Source: Caryophanales bacterium UBA4100 (lineage in GTDB: Bacteria > Bacillota > Bacilli > Paenibacillales > UBA4045). From it: a DNA stretch of 50,430 nt. A program made the translations under genes and the position numbers. Positions 16,700 through 24,779 of this stretch are shown here, in pieces; the stretch's first letter is position 1; every line of letters starts with the position of its first letter. The stretch spans positions 1 to 50,430 of the forward strand of contig DFXU01000055.1 of NCBI GenBank assembly GCA_002383285.1, written 5' to 3'. The notes beneath the pieces were generated by a model. It was given only the letters and a program-made list of their open reading frames with translations, ran no database searches and was not told the DNA's origin.

Positions 16700-17752
16700 A
16701 TGGATACGATATTCGCTGAGGTGGTCAAGAAGGTGATCGCTCATTATCCACTTGAGGCTGCTAAGATTTACCTATTATCGTACAAAGGAAAAAAAGCGGT
16801 CTGGTCGATTCAAACAGACATCGGGGAAGTTATCCTGAAGAAGGTGCCTTTTAGAGAAGAGCATATCATGTTCATGGTCCATGCGATTAATTATTTGAAG
16901 GGGAATGGGATTCATACACCAGGTGTAATCCGAACGAATTCTGGAGCAGGGTACGCCGAACAAGATGGTGAATACTTCGTCTTATTCGAAGCGGTTCATG
17001 GACAATCACCTGATTATGATCATGAAGATGAGCTGTTACAGATCCTACAAGGATTAGCTTCCTTTCATAGAGCGTCTAAGGGGATTGAGTCGCCTACTGG
17101 GGTCTTTCCTTCGTTTCTCCAGGCGGAATGGAAGGTGGATTTTCAGAGAAGATATGAGCGTCTATTATTATGGAAGGAGCAGCGTGCCCAATCCCTGGAG
17201 CAAAGTGAATATGACCAATTATTCCTCCAACATGTAGACTCACAGCTCGCTCAATGCCAAGCAGCCATATCTATGCTTCAACAATCCTGCTTCGATCAGT
17301 GGGTGGAGGCTACAATGGCAGAGAAGACATTATGTCACCAGGACTATGCTGCCGGAAATTTAGCGATAGGCAATGATGGCCATCTGTATGTGTACGATAT
17401 GGACTCATTAACCGTTGATCTTCCAGTGCGAGATATCAGGAAAATTCTGAACAAAGTAATGAAACAACGACCAGAGTGGGATTTACAGGTCATGATGGCT
17501 ATGATGAGGGCTTATCAAGCGGTGAATCCATTAACGAGGGAGCAATACATGGTTCTTGCAGCAGATATTCAATTCCCGCATTTGTTCTATGGACAGATAT
17601 CTAAGTTTTATGAGAAGAGAGAGGCGAAATGGACAACGGAAAAGCACATTGCTCGTTTACAGGAAATGCTGACTACCGAATTAAGTAAACCGCGCGTAAT
17701 TCAGTCCTTCCTCTCTCAATTAGATGAGGTGATCGAGCATGGAGGCGAATGA
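16700..17752 (+). CDS. CotS-family spore coat protein (kinase-like), copy 1
   Basis: A 350-residue member of the CotS/YtaA family, with an aminoglycoside-phosphotransferase/choline-kinase fold. The nucleotide-binding Lys region is GEVILKKVPF. The catalytic loop LCHQDYAAGNLAI and the metal-binding DMDSLTVDLPVRDI are intact, so it may still bind or transfer phosphate. AGGAGGAGG precedes ATG 16700. The stop overlaps the next CotS-type gene by 14 bp. Family members sit in the spore coat, and CotH shows that coat proteins of this kinase-like class can phosphorylate coat substrates, but activity is not proven here. Confidence 0.83.
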   Translation: MDTIFAEVVKKVIAHYPLEAAKIYLLSYKGKKAVWSIQTDIGEVILKKVPFREEHIMFMVHAINYLKGNGIHTPGVIRTNSGAGYAEQDGEYFVLFEAVHGQSPDYDHEDELLQILQGLASFHRASKGIESPTGVFPSFLQAEWKVDFQRRYERLLLWKEQRAQSLEQSEYDQLFLQHVDSQLAQCQAAISMLQQSCFDQWVEATMAEKTLCHQDYAAGNLAIGNDGHLYVYDMDSLTVDLPVRDIRKILNKVMKQRPEWDLQVMMAMMRAYQAVNPLTREQYMVLAADIQFPHLFYGQISKFYEKREAKWTTEKHIARLQEMLTTELSKPRVIQSFLSQLDEVIEHGGE

Positions 17753-18761
17753 TTCATTATTAGACTTGGGTGCACAATTAATGTCAGAGCATTATCCACA
17801 TCTGGAGGTTCTCAGCATGAAAGTCATCCAAGCTGGGGGCATTAAGACGATATGGAAGCTCGAAACTTCAACAGGTACAGTGTGCCTCAAACGAATAAGG
17901 AAATCGATTCCGATCGTCAAATTTACCACTGGGGCACAAGCCTATCTGGCAGGCAATAATGCACTAGTAGCACATATTATCCCTACCAAGGATGATGGGT
18001 TATTCTTCATTCATGAAGGATATGCACTGGTCCTCTACACTTGGATCGAAGGAAGCGATTTGCGGATGGATGAGAATTGGGATGATCTATGTAACGGGCT
18101 GAAGGGATTGGCGGCATTCCAACAATCCTCCGTAGGCTATATTCCGACTAATGCTTGTGCTGTCTATGACCGCATGGGAGCTTGGCCTGACCACTATATG
18201 AAGATGTATAAGGAGCTAATCGAGTGGAAGAATCAATCGGATATGCGCACCTCAAGCTTCCATCAAACCTATTCCAGTACCTCGGTACTGATGATAACCA
18301 TGGCCAAGCAAGCCATTGAACTGCTTGGAGCATCCACCTATACACAATGGGTACATGCAATTGGCAAGCATGGATATATGAGTCATCAGGATTACGGAAA
18401 AGGCAATGCATTGCTTACAGAGAAAGGTGTATACGTCCTGGACCTAGATAACCTTGCCTACGATCTTCCAATCCGCGATCTGCGTAAGCTGATCTCCAAG
18501 TATATGGACCACTTGGAGCGGTGGGATGCCGAGGTGTTGGAGCGTATTATCAGCTGCTACGAATCGGTGCTGCCGCTGAGCCTAGAGCAAAGAGAGATTC
18601 TATATATTGATCTATTATTCCCACACAAGTATTACGGATATGTGAAGAATCCATTCAAGAAGAACGAACAAGGGGAGCTTAAGAAAATTCTTGAGGATTA
18701 TCAATTCGAGTTAGAAAAGTATGCGATCATATCACCATTATTAGGGAGGCGCTCACTATGA
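17739..18761 (+). CDS. CotS-family spore coat protein (kinase-like), copy 2
   Basis: A 340-residue paralogue of the preceding gene, with GTVCLKRIRKSIP, a catalytic loop MSHQDYGKGNALL and DLDNLAYDLPIRDLRK. Both the Brenner-type HQD...N and the second Asp are present. It starts inside the end of copy 1 and its stop overlaps the following amphi-Trp gene by 4 bp (ATGA), so the glycosyltransferase, two CotS proteins and amphi-Trp protein form one translation unit. Copies 1 and 2 differ widely outside the kinase motifs, so the duplication is old. Confidence 0.83.
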   Translation: MEANDSLLDLGAQLMSEHYPHLEVLSMKVIQAGGIKTIWKLETSTGTVCLKRIRKSIPIVKFTTGAQAYLAGNNALVAHIIPTKDDGLFFIHEGYALVLYTWIEGSDLRMDENWDDLCNGLKGLAAFQQSSVGYIPTNACAVYDRMGAWPDHYMKMYKELIEWKNQSDMRTSSFHQTYSSTSVLMITMAKQAIELLGASTYTQWVHAIGKHGYMSHQDYGKGNALLTEKGVYVLDLDNLAYDLPIRDLRKLISKYMDHLERWDAEVLERIISCYESVLPLSLEQREILYIDLLFPHKYYGYVKNPFKKNEQGELKKILEDYQFELEKYAIISPLLGRRSL

Positions 18762-18961
18762 AATTAGAAGAAGAGTTTGTTGGAGGAAAGGAACAGTTTG
18801 CTGATTTTCTTAGAGTTATCGCTGATCAATTGTCTACGGATACAGCTATCGTCAGAGGACAGAAGGTTCATCTGCCCGACACAGAGATGGAATATAAGAT
18901 TCGGCACAAATCCGAATTTGCAGCGAACAAATTATCGATCTCAATCGAATGGTTGGAATAA
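18758..18961 (+). CDS. amphi-Trp domain-containing protein
   Basis: A 67-residue protein with the amphi-Trp pattern: EEFVGGKEQFADFLRVIADQLST, then GQKVHLPDTEMEYKIRHK, ending ISIEWLE. The family is small, often metal- or membrane-associated, and of unknown function. Translation is coupled to the second CotS gene (ATGA overlap). A place at the end of a spore coat operon suggests a coat-associated role, but this is inference from context. Confidence 0.8.
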   Translation: MKLEEEFVGGKEQFADFLRVIADQLSTDTAIVRGQKVHLPDTEMEYKIRHKSEFAANKLSISIEWLE

Positions 18962-19102
18962 AGCGACGAGGCCATCGTGTCGTAAATTTGTAGTAAATCC
19001 ACCTGAAATCACACTATAAATCAATATCAATTTATGATAATTTAGTCATGTGGAACAAATGATTTTGCGTAATATTATAGTCCGAAATGAGGAGGCTAAG
19101 TT

Positions 19103-20101
19103 TTGATTAATGTAGCTGTATTGAGCTTCTGGCATGTTCATGCTAACGATTATACGCGAGAGGCAAATGAGCATCCGGATACACGGGTTGTCGCAATTTG
19201 GGATGAGATTCCTGAGAGGGGACGGCAGGAAGCGGCAAAGCAAGGTGTCGTATTCTATGAATCTATAGAGGACTTGCTGGCTAATCCAGATATTCATGGA
19301 GTTATCGTTGTAACTCCCACGAATATGCATCGGGATGTTATGGTTGCAGCTGCTAAGGCAGGCAAGCATATATTCACAGAGAAGGTTATAGCGACCAATA
19401 TTAAAGAAACGAACGAAATCCTAGCAGCTGTAAAGCAGAATCAAGTTAAATTAACGGTGTCCTTACCTAGATTGAATGCGAATTATACGCAGGCGGTTCA
19501 AGGTGTACTGGATCAAAGTTTATTAGGAGAGTTAACTCTTGTAAGGGTACGTCTTGCCCATAATGGTGCATCTGCAGGATGGTTACCAGATCATTTCTAC
19601 AATAAGGAGCAGTGCGGTGGTGGGGCGATGATTGATCTTGGCTGTCATCCTATGTATCTGACACGATTGTTCATGGGACTCCCCGAATCGGTAAGCGCCA
19701 ATTATGGTTACGTCCTAGGTAAGAATGTTGAGGACAACGCGGTTACGATTCTGAATTATAAGAATGGAGGGGTAGGCATTGTTGAGGCAGGCTTCGTTAA
19801 TGCACATTCTCCCTTCACGATAGAAATTCATGGGACCGAAGGAAGCTTATTGTACGGCACCCCAGAGGAGAGGCTGCTAATCAGAAGTACAAAGTCCCCC
19901 GATTATGCTAATGGCTGGACCGAGATATCTGCGTTACCTCCATCAAGGATGACGGCGTTTGAACAATGGGTGCAGCATATACAGCATGACACAACCGCGG
20001 ATGAGAATATCAGGCTGGCTGTGGACCTGACTCGATTAATGGAAGCGTCAAATCTATCGAATCAATTGAAGCAACCGGTCCATATCGATGAGCTCGGGTA
20101 A
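19103..20101 (+). CDS. Gfo/Idh/MocA family oxidoreductase
   Basis: A 332-residue NAD(P)-dependent dehydrogenase that begins with the less usual MINVAVLSFWHVHANDY rather than a plain GxGxxG. The EKP motif is EKV (FTEKVIATNIKE), keeping the Lys. The C-terminal domain has GGAMIDLGCHPMYLTRLFMG with the active-site His. The start is TTG 19103 behind GAGGAGG. The stop lies 14 bp inside the next (AraC) gene. It forms an operon with an AraC regulator and another Gfo/Idh dehydrogenase, so a sugar modification or catabolic step is likely. The substrate is unknown. Confidence 0.85.
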   Translation: MINVAVLSFWHVHANDYTREANEHPDTRVVAIWDEIPERGRQEAAKQGVVFYESIEDLLANPDIHGVIVVTPTNMHRDVMVAAAKAGKHIFTEKVIATNIKETNEILAAVKQNQVKLTVSLPRLNANYTQAVQGVLDQSLLGELTLVRVRLAHNGASAGWLPDHFYNKEQCGGGAMIDLGCHPMYLTRLFMGLPESVSANYGYVLGKNVEDNAVTILNYKNGGVGIVEAGFVNAHSPFTIEIHGTEGSLLYGTPEERLLIRSTKSPDYANGWTEISALPPSRMTAFEQWVQHIQHDTTADENIRLAVDLTRLMEASNLSNQLKQPVHIDELG

Positions 20102-21065
20102 GGCTGGACGCCCGCCCTTCCTATTCCAGATGATGGAGGCTAAGCCTGATGCGCTCGATCGTCTGGATATTCGCTTCCAATGGGGGAATTACGGCATACG
20201 TGTGCTGCGCTGTCATCTAACTTCCTTTCCCCCTGGTAAGAGCATCGCGTTCCATCACCACTCTGAGTATGAATTTCATTTCATTCCCAGAGGACGTGGA
20301 AGGGTGATACTGAAGGATCAGTCCTATGACCTTCATGAGGGTATGGTCTATGTAACCGGACCTCAGCTTGAGCATTATCAAGAGTCCGCCCATGATGAGG
20401 CTATGGATGAATTATGCTTGCATCTAGAGGCTACCAAGCTATTCGATAGCAATGAGATTCCTCAGCAATATTGGGGGAATCATCTCGACATCATGGAGGC
20501 AGACGCATGCTTCAAGCAGCTGGAGCAGCTCCCGCATCGACCAACATTAGATCATCGTCATGCGATGCCGTGGTTTCTAACTGCATATCGCTCATGGTCG
20601 GGAATGAAGCTAGGCTATAATTCAACGATTCATCATGCCATTGTTCAAATTCTGCTCAGAACGGTTCAAGCATACGATATGGAAGAGGTCCCGCTTGAGC
20701 TTCCATCAAGGGATATGAATACACATCGTTATGTATTAGCCTCGCAATTTATCGCGGATAATTATTCTAGACCCATTACTCTGGAGGATGTTGCGAATAA
20801 ATTATCGATAAGCGAACGACAGCTGCAGCGTATTTTCGCTGAGCGGTCAGGGCTTTCTTTTTCCAAGTATCTAGAGGATTTAAGGCTATCGCATGTATGT
20901 CAGGATTTAATGAATAGCTCTGAATCTGTGCAAGGCATAGCGCTGAAGCATGGGTTTATGAGCAGCAATTATCTGTACTATGTGTTTCGCAAACGGTTCG
21001 GTATGACACCAGGTCAATATAGAAGTGAAGGTCAGGAAAAACTAAATTATGGGAGGTCGAGGTAA
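20088..21065 (+). CDS. AraC-family transcriptional regulator with cupin domain
   Basis: A 325-residue regulator. The N-terminal cupin (about 45-110; SIAFHHHSEYEFHFIPRGRGRVIL) has the metal-binding-type HHH...E...H. The C-terminal double HTH is at about 215-315 (ITLEDVANKLSISERQLQRIFAERSGLSFSKYLEDLRL...VQGIALKHGFMSSNYLYYVFRKRFGMTPGQYRSE). It overlaps the upstream Gfo/Idh gene by 14 bp, and the next Gfo/Idh GTG follows its TAA immediately. It is probably the local controller of the three-gene operon. Confidence 0.88.
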   Translation: MSSGKAGRPPFLFQMMEAKPDALDRLDIRFQWGNYGIRVLRCHLTSFPPGKSIAFHHHSEYEFHFIPRGRGRVILKDQSYDLHEGMVYVTGPQLEHYQESAHDEAMDELCLHLEATKLFDSNEIPQQYWGNHLDIMEADACFKQLEQLPHRPTLDHRHAMPWFLTAYRSWSGMKLGYNSTIHHAIVQILLRTVQAYDMEEVPLELPSRDMNTHRYVLASQFIADNYSRPITLEDVANKLSISERQLQRIFAERSGLSFSKYLEDLRLSHVCQDLMNSSESVQGIALKHGFMSSNYLYYVFRKRFGMTPGQYRSEGQEKLNYGRSR

Positions 21066-22163
21066 GTGAGTAAAGTTGAGAATACAAGGAAAGTTAGAGT
21101 AGCGATCATTGGTTGTGGAGGTATTGCTAATGGCAAGCATATTCCTAGTCTGTTAAAGCTGGATACGGTTGAGCTGGTTGCATTCTGTGACATCATAGTA
21201 GAGCGTGCGCAAGCAGCGGCAGATGCAATAGGTAACGAAGGAATTGGTGTTTACTCCGACTACAAAGAGATGCTTAAGGATAAGTCGATCGAGGTTGTAC
21301 ATGTATGCACCCCGAACAAATCACATTCCTACATAACCATAGATGCACTTGAAGCTGGCAAGCATGTACTGTGTGAGAAGCCAATGGCCAAAACCTCTGC
21401 AGAAGCTAAATTAATGCTGGAAGCAGCTAAACGTACAGGACGTAAATTATCGATAGGCTACAATAACCGTCATCGACCCGATTCCGTTCATCTGAAGCAG
21501 ATATGCGACCGAGGGGACCTGGGTGAAATCTACTTCGCCAAAGCCCATGCAATTCGTAGAAGAGCTGTACCTACATGGGGAGTTTTCCTGAATGAGGAGG
21601 AGCAAGGTGGGGGACCTTTAATTGATATCGGTACACATGCTCTTGATTTAACGCTGTGGTTAATGAATAACTATAAAGTGAAGAGTGTAGTTGGGAATGT
21701 ATACCATAAGCTAGGCAGTAAGAAAGACGCCGCTAACGCATGGGGACCATGGGATCCAGAGAAATTTACAGTAGAGGATTCCGCGTTCGGCTTTATTACG
21801 ATGCAGAATGGGGCTACGATTGTACTGGAATCGAGCTGGGCCTTAAATTCGCTCGAAATTGATGAAGCGAAATCCACCTTATGTGGTACAGAGGCTGGTG
21901 CAGATATGAAGGATGGCTTGCGAATTAATGGTGAGGATTTTGGCAAGCTGTATGTGACTAAGCCGGAGCTTGGAGCAGGTGGAGTAGCTTTCTATGATGG
22001 CAAGGCCGAATCGGATGCGGCACGTGAGGCTAGATTATGGATTGATTGCATCCTGAACGATACGGATCCTATCGTAATGCCTGAGCAAGCGCTGGTCGTC
22101 ACCGAAATCCTAGAAGCGATATATGAATCCGCCAAGACGGGTAAGGCGGTTTACTTCGAATAA
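21066..22163 (+). CDS. Gfo/Idh/MocA family oxidoreductase
   Basis: A 365-residue dehydrogenase: Rossmann start VRVAIIGCGGIANGKHIPSL, catalytic CEKPMAKTSAEAK, and GGGPLIDIGTHALDLTLWLM with the catalytic His. The start is GTG 21066, directly after the AraC stop, with GGGAGG upstream. It is closer to the classical family than the 19103 gene, so the two dehydrogenases in this operon are distant paralogues that could act on sequential or alternate substrates. It is followed by a three-unit hairpin repeat that ends as a terminator. Confidence 0.88.
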   Translation: MSKVENTRKVRVAIIGCGGIANGKHIPSLLKLDTVELVAFCDIIVERAQAAADAIGNEGIGVYSDYKEMLKDKSIEVVHVCTPNKSHSYITIDALEAGKHVLCEKPMAKTSAEAKLMLEAAKRTGRKLSIGYNNRHRPDSVHLKQICDRGDLGEIYFAKAHAIRRRAVPTWGVFLNEEEQGGGPLIDIGTHALDLTLWLMNNYKVKSVVGNVYHKLGSKKDAANAWGPWDPEKFTVEDSAFGFITMQNGATIVLESSWALNSLEIDEAKSTLCGTEAGADMKDGLRINGEDFGKLYVTKPELGAGGVAFYDGKAESDAAREARLWIDCILNDTDPIVMPEQALVVTEILEAIYESAKTGKAVYFE

Positions 22164-22181
22164 AAGCTTAAATTATCGAAG

Positions 22182-22291
22182 AGTCTCACATGGGTAAATC
22201 GTGTGGGACTTAATACCGAGAGCCTCACATGGTTATGCCTTGTGGGACTTAATACCGAGAGCCTCACATGGATATACAATGTGCGGCTTTT
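22182..22291 (+). repeat. three tandem 39-bp hairpin repeats, the last a terminator
   Basis: Units start at 22182, 22221 and 22260, exactly 39 bp apart. Each has an AGYCTCACATGG arm pairing with a downstream TGTGGGACT-type arm, joined by TTAATACCGAG. In the third unit AGCCTCACAT pairs with ATGTGCGGCT and runs into TTTT, giving a plausible rho-independent terminator for the upstream operon. The earlier copies have no T tract. Confidence 0.75.
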
Positions 22292-22743
22292 GGGTTTGGT
22301 GGAACAATCGGAGTTTGGCGTTAAATTTTCGTGGAGAGGGGTAGGGTTCAATTAATTCTGAATTAGATGAGTTGAATTTGCGCAGTAGTTAGCGCTGCTG
22401 TTAGCGCTGCTGATAGCGCAATAGTACCGCCAATATGTGTTAAATTCCACTGATAGGCAAATTTGGGGTGGATAACGCGAGTTTCTGCGCTACAAAACCG
22501 CCTAGACTGCGCAATAACGCTGAAACTTGCGCTGTAGGATGAAATTCTGAGCATGGGTGATGATTTAACGAATTTGTAGGGAATAGTACCGCCAAGTATA
22601 GCGTTAATTGAGGATTATACATGATAAGTATGCGCTGACCACCCTTCATGAAGAACCGTGGCAGCATTTTGCGGTCTTTTTTAACTAAATCTAATATAAG
22701 GAGACTATGGTATGGTATCCCTATTCGGACTCTGGGGGATGGT
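22292..22743. other. non-coding gap with short internal repeats
   Basis: No credible gene is seen here. GTTAGCGCTGCT recurs near 22389-22412, and AATAGTACCGCCAA occurs twice (near 22420 and 22588). Short open frames on the minus strand lack ribosome binding sites. A CTAATATAAGGAGA segment near 22690 and GGGGG just before 22744 lead into the next gene. Confidence 0.5.
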
Positions 22744-23118
22744 ATGATGTTAAGCTTTAGTAACCTATATAGTTTTTTTGGTTTTACACTTTTTCTTGTT
22801 ATTGCAGCAATATTAATTGTAGGCTTAGTTCAATGCAAGAAACATTCATTTATGCCGGGTTTCTATTTTTTTGCAATTATGATGATCAGTCAGATCTATA
22901 GCTGGATTTCCCCTTATTTCACCAGAATATTCTTAGAGAATCGTATGTCATCATTTAGAGTGAATCCTGGAGATATGATGAGTATTGGACAATGGGTCAG
23001 TGTATTAGCTCTTATCCCAAGGGTAATTGAGGTTATTGCTCTGGCAATTCTGGTATTCGGATTATACCGAATGTGGAGCGAACGTCATATAACTTCAGTA
23101 GATGAGAGTATGGAATGA
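22744..23118 (+). CDS. small membrane protein, unknown function
   Basis: A 125-residue protein with about three hydrophobic helices: residues 10-28 (FFGFTLFLVIAAILIVGLV), 37-52 (GFYFFAIMMISQIYSW) and 84-107 (WVSVLALIPRVIEVIALAILVFGL). I set the start at ATG 22744, where CTGGGGGATGGT gives a Shine-Dalgarno-like run; an upstream in-frame ATG at 22648 has no ribosome binding site. The stop overlaps the next start (ATGA), so the two proteins are probably made together. I do not recognise a family. Confidence 0.65.
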   Translation: MMLSFSNLYSFFGFTLFLVIAAILIVGLVQCKKHSFMPGFYFFAIMMISQIYSWISPYFTRIFLENRMSSFRVNPGDMMSIGQWVSVLALIPRVIEVIALAILVFGLYRMWSERHITSVDESME

Positions 23119-23807
23119 AGAAAATCATCATCCCAATAATCATTGTAACTATTCTTGTTTGGACATATGCAGGAATAACTAAGAACACCATTGTCGCTGA
23201 ACAGGTTTATGGATCCAGTAACTGTGGACATGATTGTTATGCCATAATTACGAGGAGCTCCAAGGAGATTCCCAGTACATACGAGATTGTTGGCTCGATA
23301 GGCGAAGATTCTCGGTTGGATACATCATTCATAATTGTCTATGAACAGAAGAAGTGGTTTAGTAATCAAACGAGGTTCATCAAATTATTGAAATTCCAGA
23401 GGACCTTCACCGAAGAAGATTATGCCAGCTATACATCACTAGACTATAATAAATTAATAAGTGAATCTATAGATGCTATAGGAGGTGATCATCTGGTCAT
23501 GACTAGAGTGTACGAGATTCATCATAAGGATACTTCGACAATTGATTTACTGCCGGAGAGTATCATTACACCTGCATTGTCCAATTCTAGAGATGTTAAG
23601 GCTTGGATTGCCAGCAATGATCCGACATTCTTGAATCTTAAACCGCTAACTGTTGTGGATAGTGAGTTGCTAAGCCAATGGAATCAAGAGGAGTATATAC
23701 CCAAATTTGAATATAGCATTAATTCTCCGAAAGGACTTACATTCGAGCAAGTTGTGAAAATTGGAGAGCAGAAAGCTGCGGTTTTACAGATTATCGACAA
23801 TGACTAG
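23115..23807 (+). CDS. exported or membrane-anchored hypothetical protein
   Basis: A 230-residue protein with one N-terminal hydrophobic segment (KKIIIPIIIVTILVWTYAGI), which acts as a signal anchor, and a mostly soluble C-terminal part. Two cysteines in SSNCGHDCYAII near residue 36 could form a disulfide outside the cell. It is translationally coupled to the small membrane protein upstream. No domain recognised. Confidence 0.65.
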   Translation: MKKIIIPIIIVTILVWTYAGITKNTIVAEQVYGSSNCGHDCYAIITRSSKEIPSTYEIVGSIGEDSRLDTSFIIVYEQKKWFSNQTRFIKLLKFQRTFTEEDYASYTSLDYNKLISESIDAIGGDHLVMTRVYEIHHKDTSTIDLLPESIITPALSNSRDVKAWIASNDPTFLNLKPLTVVDSELLSQWNQEEYIPKFEYSINSPKGLTFEQVVKIGEQKAAVLQIIDND

Positions 23808-24025
23808 CAAGAATGGACTAAGGGAATATATAATGGCATTGGTGTATGCCGATATATTTGGTGATCATCAGCTAATAATGACGTCGAGATCAGGTAGGGA
23901 TTGGTATCGACAATATATTGACAATACTATTTGCAATAGCACCATGCCCACTTACAAATATATAGTGGATGTGATACAATTACGAAATAACGGGTATGCT
24001 CACTGTATAGTTAGGAGGACTAGCA

Positions 24026-24334
24026 ATGGACTATTCACATATGTGTCCCAAATACGAGGTTTCTATTGAATTACTGGGTAAGCGGTGGACGGGTTTAATT
24101 ATACGTGTGATGCTGGGCGGACCTAGAAGATTCAAGGATATGAAGGAACAAATTCCTGAAATGAGCGACAAGATGCTAACCGATCGATTGAAGGAAATGG
24201 AAGCAGCGGGCGTTGTTGTTCGTCATGTATATCCTGAGACACCTGTACGAATTGAATACGAGCTTACTGATAAAGGTAAGGCTTTAGAGAATGTTATAGA
24301 ATCTATACAACAATGGGCCGAAGAGTGGGTTTGA
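24026..24334 (+). CDS. HxlR-family winged-helix regulator
   Basis: A 102-residue MarR/HxlR-type regulator: CPKYEVSIELLGKRWTGLIIRVMLGGPRRFKDMKEQIPEMSDKMLTDRLKEMEAAGVVVRHVYPETPVRIEYELTDKGKAL. The Cys at position 7 is in the usual HxlR N-terminal place, where some members sense electrophiles or redox stress. AGGAGG is at 24014-24019, before ATG 24026. No target gene is adjacent on the same strand; it may be autoregulated. The 450-bp gap downstream contains only repeats and a terminator. Confidence 0.9.
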   Translation: MDYSHMCPKYEVSIELLGKRWTGLIIRVMLGGPRRFKDMKEQIPEMSDKMLTDRLKEMEAAGVVVRHVYPETPVRIEYELTDKGKALENVIESIQQWAEEWV

Positions 24335-24362
24335 CCTTCAATACACATGCAGAACGGAATTG

Positions 24363-24490
24363 ACGGACACAGAAGCCCCTATTAGCTCACATTCATCGAA
24401 ATATTGTAGGTGAACGGACACAGAAGCCCCTATTAGCTATAAATAGTATGAAGATTTTTAATTACAGACGAATAAGGGCTCCTGAGTCCG
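24363..24490. repeat. direct and inverted repeat cluster
   Basis: CGGACACAGAAGCCCCTATT occurs at about 24364-24383 and 24415-24434. Its near inverse, AATAAGGGCTCCTGAGTCCG, is at 24471-24490. The second copy and the inverse can form a long hairpin. No T tract is adjacent. The role is unknown; it accounts for most of the gap downstream of the HxlR gene. Confidence 0.65.
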
Positions 24491-24600
24491 CGAAACTGGT
24501 TATAAAGGTAATAAGAATGATAATAGCGCATCAACGGTCCGCAAGTTAGCTTGTTAAGCTGCAAATCTAATCGATTCCAATCATCCTGCCAACGAATACA

Positions 24601-24650
24601 AAAACCCGTGATCTGCATCCAATATTAGGATAAACAGATGACGGGTTTTC
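24601..24650. terminator. bidirectional terminator
   Basis: AAAACCCGT-ATCTG pairs with CAGAT-ACGGGTTTT around a 20-nt loop, with a T tract on both strands. It can end plus-strand transcription coming from the HxlR gene and minus-strand transcription from the lactonase gene. Confidence 0.75.
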
Positions 24651-24689
24651 TATGAATCTCCGGTTCTGAATTCTGAAATCTTAAATCTG

Positions 24690-24757
24690 AAAACTGAATT
24701 CTTGATTTTTGATTTTTCATTCTTGATTTTTCATTCTTGATTCTGGATTCTTGATTG
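24690..24757. repeat. ATTCTTGATTTTT low-complexity tandem repeat
   Basis: Degenerate 14-15-bp units (ATTCTTGATTTTTC, ATTCTTGATTCTGG) run in tandem just downstream of the lactonase stop. No coding potential is seen. Confidence 0.6.
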
Positions 24758-24779
24758 TAGTGACAGTAATAATCGTTAA

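Noticed and set aside
23761..24069. Plus-strand frame overlapping the hypothetical exported protein and HxlR gene
   Set aside because: It overlaps the ends of two better-supported genes in a different frame and has no ribosome binding site at its start.
24433..24618. Minus-strand frame in the repeat-rich gap after the HxlR gene
   Set aside because: Built from the repeat and hairpin DNA; no ribosome binding site.
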